A stretch of DNA of 64,000 nucleotides. Source: Tanypteryx hageni (Eukaryota > Arthropoda > Insecta > Odonata > Petaluridae). The stretch lies in contig CM054116.1 of the NCBI GenBank assembly GCA_028673005.1, forward strand, positions 33,762,854 through 33,826,853. The letters run 5' to 3'. The notes below the pieces were generated by a model, which searched no databases, was not told the origin of the DNA, and worked only from the letters and a program-made list of their open reading frames with translations. Shown here piece after piece: positions 59,864-64,000 of the stretch. Every line of letters starts with the position of its first letter. Within the stretch, counting starts at the first letter, position 1. The position numbers and the translations under genes were made by a program.

Positions 59864-59867
<4 letters not shown>

Positions 59868-59913
<46 letters not shown>
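59868..59913. repeat. (TA)n microsatellite
   Basis: About 23 TA units, on the left side of the LINE segment. Confidence 0.95.
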
Positions 59914-59916
<3 letters not shown>

Positions 59917-60738
59917 CAGCTTTTCAGCCTATCATGGGATATATAATGAGGTAGTTTCCCCTTGCTTTCCTCATCGCAGTTTCACAGAGTGATTACCCAT
60001 CTGTAGCTGTTCAGATCCACATGATCACCACCTACAGAGGTACTGTGCAAGCTGCTGCCCTTGCACAGGGGGATGTAAAACCCCCAAGACTGCTTCTTAG
60101 TCTGACTCTTCCCCTCAGACCTTTCCGGCTTGGATGGTCCTACCAGGAGAATTATCTCCCGCCGGCATAGCTCTTTGGTTCATAAGAGTACACAAACCCT
60201 CCCACCTCTGTAAGGTTATGCAGTCCTTAGGGAAGGTTAACGAGAAGAAGGAGCTTCTCACAAGCAAGAAAATAAATTTAGAAACAAGGAAGAAATTAGC
60301 AAAATGCTACATATGGAGCATAGCTCTTTATGGTGCAGAGACGTGGACGGTAAGGAGAAAGGAGGAAAAATATTTAGAAAGTTTTGAGATGTGGGTATGG
60401 AGAAGAATGATGAAAGTGAAATGGACAGAGAGGAAGAGAAATGAAGAAGTATTAGATATGGTGGGAGAAGAAAGGATGATAATAAAAACAATCAGGAAAA
60501 GAAAAGCAAATTGGATAGGGCACATATTGAGAAGACAGTGTTTACAAAGGACGATCTTAGAAGGAAAAATTAGTGGGAGAAGAGGAAGAGGGAGAAAAAG
60601 AATAGGAATATTAGATAATATAAAGCAGGGATATAATACTTATAGAGATATAAAAGAGGCTTCTAGGGAGAGAGAGAAATGGAGGCAGCGATTCAGTTAA
60701 AACCTGTCTTCGGACAGAAGCATGATGATGAATGATGA

Positions 60739-60740
<2 letters not shown>
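59914..60740 (+). mobile_element. 5'-truncated LINE with hairpin and ATGATG tail
   Basis: Carries a reverse-transcriptase C-terminus (60215-60700), then a short 3' UTR with CCTGTC-TTCG-GACAGA, a stem closed by a UUCG loop, then a (ATG/ATGA)n tail. The ~300 bp before the coding part has no match that I can name. Confidence 0.75.
60215..60700 (+). pseudogene. LINE reverse transcriptase C-terminus (RTE-like group), fragment
   Basis: About 160 residues: LETRKKLAKCYIWSIALYGAETWTV, then FEMWVWRRMMKVKWTE, NEEVLDMVGEERMIIKTI, NWIGHILRR and GRRGRGRKRI, ending with TAA after REKWRQRF at 60700. This is the typical C-terminal region of LINE enzymes often annotated as craniofacial-development-like. The catalytic core is missing, so it is a 5'-truncated copy. 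The frame itself is unbroken, so it is likely younger than the copy at 35240-35830. Confidence 0.82.

Positions 60741-60818
<78 letters not shown>
60741..60818. repeat. (TA)n microsatellite
   Basis: About 39 TA units after the LINE tail. Confidence 0.95.
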
Positions 60819-60822
<4 letters not shown>

Positions 60823-61188
60823 GTATCGGAATAAAGGTTGTAGGAAATTTAATTTTCTACAACTTTTGTTTGATACATTTTCTCATATAACGCATTGTTT
60901 AAGAGATATCTTATATTTTTAGCTGCCACCACCACGCCACCTACCGACGACTATTGTTATCAATTGACGCTTAGTTACGTCTTAGTAACGCTCCTTTTTG
61001 TTTTCTTAATTGTTGGAGCTTTTTGGCTATATCACATATCAGAAGGCTATGGTTTGTGTATTTCTGTCCTTTGTAAAGTCTAAAATTTTCTCGCAGTTTC
61101 TTAAAATATTTATTTTTATTGTTACCTATTTGGAATTTTTAGCAATATTACAGATATGGAGAAAGTCATGTGGTGGCCACATCAGATT

Positions 61189-61275
61189 TTTTTATGATAT
61201 CTGTGTGTGTCTGTGTGTCCGTGTGTCTGTGACCGAAATTTTGTGGGCACTTAACTCAAGAACTATTAATCAGTA
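61189..61275 (-). repeat. repeat A, small fragment, minus orientation
   Basis: Follows head to tail: 'tgtgtctgtgtgtccgtgtgtctgtgaccgaaattttgtgggc.cttaactca'. Confidence 0.7.
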
Positions 61276-61499
61276 CCAAAGACTAGTACCCCTACGGAAA
61301 GACCGGAAACTTAATGCTATAAAACGATTCCCAGGTTTTCCATGAAAGACGACGAAAGATGGATCAACGGGAAAATTTGGAACTACGTGTTCACGACGAC
61401 TATCGTGACGTCATCACAGGATGTCGCTCACCCCTTTCCCCTCCCGTTTTAATACGATAATCGTAGCAAATATAAATTGCACGGACAGAAGAAATCGAC

Positions 61500-61733
61500 T
61501 TAAATGAAAGAATTGCATATAAGAAATCAAATTTATTACCATATATCACACATTGCGAGAGTACAAAGGCATTATCAAATTACATGACAGTGATATATTT
61601 GTACATACATATTATACAATAAAGTTATAAAAATGAATTATTGTAGCCTAATTTTATGACGTTAATACCTTTTATGCATGAAACGTATTTAAAGGAAATT
61701 CACGTGGACAACGAAAAACGTCAAACTTTCACG
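61500..61733 (-). other. 3' untranslated region of the THAP-like locus
   Basis: Follows the stop codon; AATAAA occurs on the minus strand near 61530. No polyadenylation evidence other than the motif. Confidence 0.35.
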
Positions 61734-62178
61734 TCAAGAATGAATTTGTGGATCAAGCAAAAATCTATTGTCAAGTGATTTCTTCGTTCCTGGAACACAG
61801 TTCTCTTTCTGTTGCACCTGTAAAAAGAATTAAAATTAACTTCTAAGAATGTCAATCATTAAACCTGCTAAACCTAATGAAATTGATGCAGGAGGCAATG
61901 GGCATGCTTCAAATGTTGCAATAAATGTAAAATAAGGCAAATGCGCTTACGGCCCCTTGCGGTTCATAAACAGTTTTCTATGAAGATCACATTACCATTT
62001 GTAAAATTAAACACATCACATTGCACTACAAAATGTCCACTTTATTTATAATTTATTCTAAGCACAGTTTTATTTGCTGACGTTTAGGTGTTTGTAGCAG
62101 TTACAGTTAGGCGATTTAAGATCTATATGTATTCATCAAATAACAAGGAAAACTTTTGATATGAAAATTTCTAAATCG

Positions 62179-62214
<36 letters not shown>

Positions 62215-62698
62215 CTAAATACGTTTTGAAACAAAGATAGAAAAATTATCTTAACGTCTAGGAATACAAACAAATGCATAATGAGAAACAAGAAATAATC
62301 AAGTTAACAATTTCTGTAAATTCAAAATATTACAAATTAAAACATAATGAGACATCACTATGGTATACTTATTTCATTATATTACAAGCACAATTCTATT
62401 CCCTGGCGTCTACGTTGCAGTTTAACTTCCAAAGAACTCACTATAATCTACTGATAACCGCTAAGAGTTTTAAACAGAAATTTCAATTAGCTACTTAATC
62501 TAAAATTACGGCTTATCTTGTGAGCAACTGACACGTATCATATTCACGCCCAGGGCAATTGATGGGACAGCTAGGTGAAGTAAGCGAGGCTTAACACCTA
62601 AAAATGAGAAACATTTCCTCTCAAAATGCTTCTCGCACACAAAAAAACGAGAGAAATTTCTTTCCTTCCTTCCTGAGAGTTCTATCCAGTGCAGGTAT
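61734..62698 (-). CDS. possible THAP-domain protein, two exons (partial prediction)
   Basis: Exon B (62547-62698) follows an acceptor TTTTCTTAACAG and encodes LHWIELSGRKERNFSRFFVCEKHFERKCF, then VKPRLLHLAVPSIALG. This is the second half of a THAP zinc finger: conserved Trp, Cys-x2-His, and AVPSI box. A donor GTGAAT at 62541-62546 joins in phase 0 with an acceptor TTCTTTTTACAG (61818-61830); exon C (61734-61817) gives a 27-residue tail ending IHS and TGA. THAP proteins are DNA-binding factors or transposase-derived. The first Cys pair is not found: the preceding exon (ending 62807 at CCAG/GTAAGT) does not join in a frame that supplies it. So this may be a rearranged or decayed THAP gene, or have a further exon. 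Exons were chosen by eye. Confidence 0.45.
61831..62500. other. presumed intron
   Basis: AT-rich; includes a (TA)n run (62181-62211) with the inverted flanks 'tttctaaat'/'atttctaaat'. No exon seen. Confidence 0.4.
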
Positions 62699-62806
62699 CT
62701 GTTAAGAAAATATAAATGCATTCTCATAAAACGCGTTCACATAACACTTCGTAGAACTATTCCGTCAGAATTATTTTCAAAAATATATGCTATTTTTAAG
62801 ACTTAC

Positions 62807-62880
62807 CTGGGCTCTGTTGATTGGAGATCAGAACAAATTCACTCCACGTTTTCTTAAACAGTGATGAATGCATATCCACT
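62807..62880 (-). other. upstream exon of the THAP-like locus (mostly untranslated?)
   Basis: Ends at a consensus donor CCAG/GTAAGT (GTAAGT 62801-62806); the intron to 62699 is 108 bp. An ATG opens MHSSLFKKTWSEFVL, but its phase meets a stop in exon B. Confidence 0.4.
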
Positions 62881-62929
62881 ACATATATCTACTTGACAAA
62901 ATCGGAGTAACTGTCAACCGCTCAATAAG

Positions 62930-63070
62930 CAATGGCTAACAAGCAAAATGGCCGCTGTCCCGCTATGAGGCTATGATACATGATGATACCAGATGATACA
63001 CAATGAACGTGTGGTGATGTGGTAGAGAGAGAGAAATAGAGGGAGAAAGAGAGAGAGCTGGCTGCGAATG
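62930..63070 (-). promoter_or_regulatory. probable promoter of the THAP-like locus
   Basis: On the minus strand a CT/GA-repeat region (63025-63060) is followed by 'AGCGGGACAGCGGCCATTTTG', which includes a GCCATTTT YY1/Pho-type site, 60-90 bases before the first exon. Inference from motif and position only. Confidence 0.4.
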
Positions 63071-63159
63071 CAGCGCATTTGGTGGACCCCGTGTCATTAT
63101 AGTGAACTACGTGTAAAACCTGGGAATCTATTCTCCCATAAGAGTTTCATACCCCTGAT

Positions 63160-63275
63160 CAGGACAATGCGAAATTTTATATTTGACATTTTGTTAAATG
63201 GGAAAGAACTGATTAGATTTTGATAAAAATTGGTCAACCGGTAGTGAGTGTTTATTCATGTCACTTTTCCGTTTT
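63160..63275 (-). repeat. repeat A, partial copy, minus orientation
   Basis: 'gcgaaattttatatttgacatttt' to 'gtcacttttccgtttt'; joined to the next copy. Confidence 0.75.
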
Positions 63276-63890
63276 TTACTTTCTTCATAGTATAGGGGAA
63301 AGCATTTTCATGAAAAAAATCGACTTCGAGATTTCAACAGAAATACACGTTTTGAGGCCCTTTGAACACGTTTTGACAATTTTCTTGATGATGTCTGTGT
63401 GTGTATGTGATAGTTTTTTTGTGGGTGCTCTAACTCAAAAATTATTAATCAGGTCAATGCAAAATTTTATATTTAACATTTTTATGAAAGTCACAAGAAC
63501 TGATTAGTTTTTGGTAAAAATCGGTCAACCGTAAGTGAGTGTTTACTATTGTCACTTATCCGTTATTTAGAAATATCTACTTAAATATTTGATAAATGTA
63601 GAAATATATTGGAATAAAAGTTGTAGGAAATTTAATTTTCTACAACCTTTGTTTGAAACATTTTCCTTAGTTACGTCTTAATAACGCTCCTTTTTATTTT
63701 CTTAATTGTTGGAACTTTGTGGCTTTATCCATTATCAGAAGGCTATGGTTTGAGTTTATTTCTGTTCTTTGTCGTCTAAAATTTTCTCGCAGTTTCTTAA
63801 AATATTTATTATTATGAAACCTATTTGGAATTATTAGAAATATTACAGATATGGGGAAAGTCATGTGGTGGCCACATCAGATTTTTTAAA
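63276..63890 (-). repeat. repeat A with internal deletion, minus orientation
   Basis: Right end 'tactttcttcatagtataggggaaag' to the hairpin end 'catgtggtggccacatcag'; about 70 bp of the centre is missing at 63665. Confidence 0.85.
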
Positions 63891-64000
63891 ATATTTGTAC
63901 TGTTGTAAACACTTTACGCTCCTTTTTGTTTTCTTAATTGTTGGACCTTCGGGACTATATCCAATATAAAAATCTTTAAATTTTTCTCGCAGTTCCTTAA
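63891..64000 (-). repeat. repeat A, start of another copy, runs off the window
   Basis: Continues head to tail with internal deletions; ends in 'ctcgcagttccttaa' at the window edge. Confidence 0.75.

Larger units (their letters stand above)
59558..61188 (-). repeat. repeat A, minus orientation, split by (TA)n and a LINE end
   Basis: 59558-59867 is the right half and 60825-61188 the left half of one repeat A copy. Between them lie a TA microsatellite, an ~830-bp LINE segment, and a second TA microsatellite. Confidence 0.8.

Overview
This is a eukaryotic nuclear window, most likely from an arthropod with a large, repeat-rich genome. The evidence is a homeobox-gene first exon ending in a consensus splice donor, a U6 snRNA gene with a polymerase III promoter, tRNA-derived SINEs, several non-LTR retrotransposon types, a Penelope-like fragment, and mariner/Tc1, Tigger and hAT transposons. 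Background DNA is AT-rich, with islands of CpG-rich or purine/pyrimidine-rich sequence. There are no bacterial operons, phage genes or CRISPR arrays. The species cannot be named from the sequence.

Host genes are few. (1) 6661-7579, minus strand: first coding exon of an MNX/HB9 (exex)-like homeobox factor; the homeodomain itself is not in the window, so 1-6660 is probably its first intron and 7580-10350 its upstream region. (2) 12831-12937, minus: a U6 snRNA gene with a correctly placed TATA box. (3) 61734-62807, minus: pieces of a possible small gene with half of a THAP zinc finger, consensus splice sites and an upstream GA-rich, YY1-like promoter region. Everything between is mainly transposon-derived or unrecognised non-coding DNA.

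Layout: 1-6660 AT-rich presumed intron with two hAT ends/MITEs and a LINE tail; 6661-10350 mnx exon and CpG/G-rich upstream DNA; 10626-12000 Tigger-like remnant with a SINE fragment; 12170-12937 dispersed repeat B and U6; 13790-15600 first cluster of an unnamed ~700-bp repeat ('repeat A'); 17281-17935 foldback element made of short palindromic motifs; 20651-21939 full-length dead mariner; 23690-25365 G-rich minisatellite and LINE fragments; 26180-29440 GC-rich islands and two hAT MITEs with perfect target-site duplications, one holding a perfect 121-bp palindrome; 30475-37605 repeat A copies, a tRNA-like SINE, Penelope and LINE fragments; 38980-40325 dead Tc1/mariner-like element with long-spaced catalytic residues; 41340-46540 purine/pyrimidine-rich DNA with a hAT MITE; 47068-50535 repeat A copies and an intact SINE; 50534-58232 a CR1-like LINE carrying a 3.2-kb Tc1-like transposon; 58325-61275 repeat B, repeat A and a LINE 3' end; 61500-63070 the THAP-like locus; 63160-64000 more repeat A.

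The most notable structure is a three-level nest: repeat A was split by a CR1-like LINE, whose reverse transcriptase was then split by a Tc1-like transposon with ~350-bp inverted repeats and an intron in its transposase. Removing the Tc1 element with one copy of its TA duplication restores the LINE reading frame, and removing the LINE restores the repeat A end. The best candidates for undescribed systems are repeat A and the foldback element.
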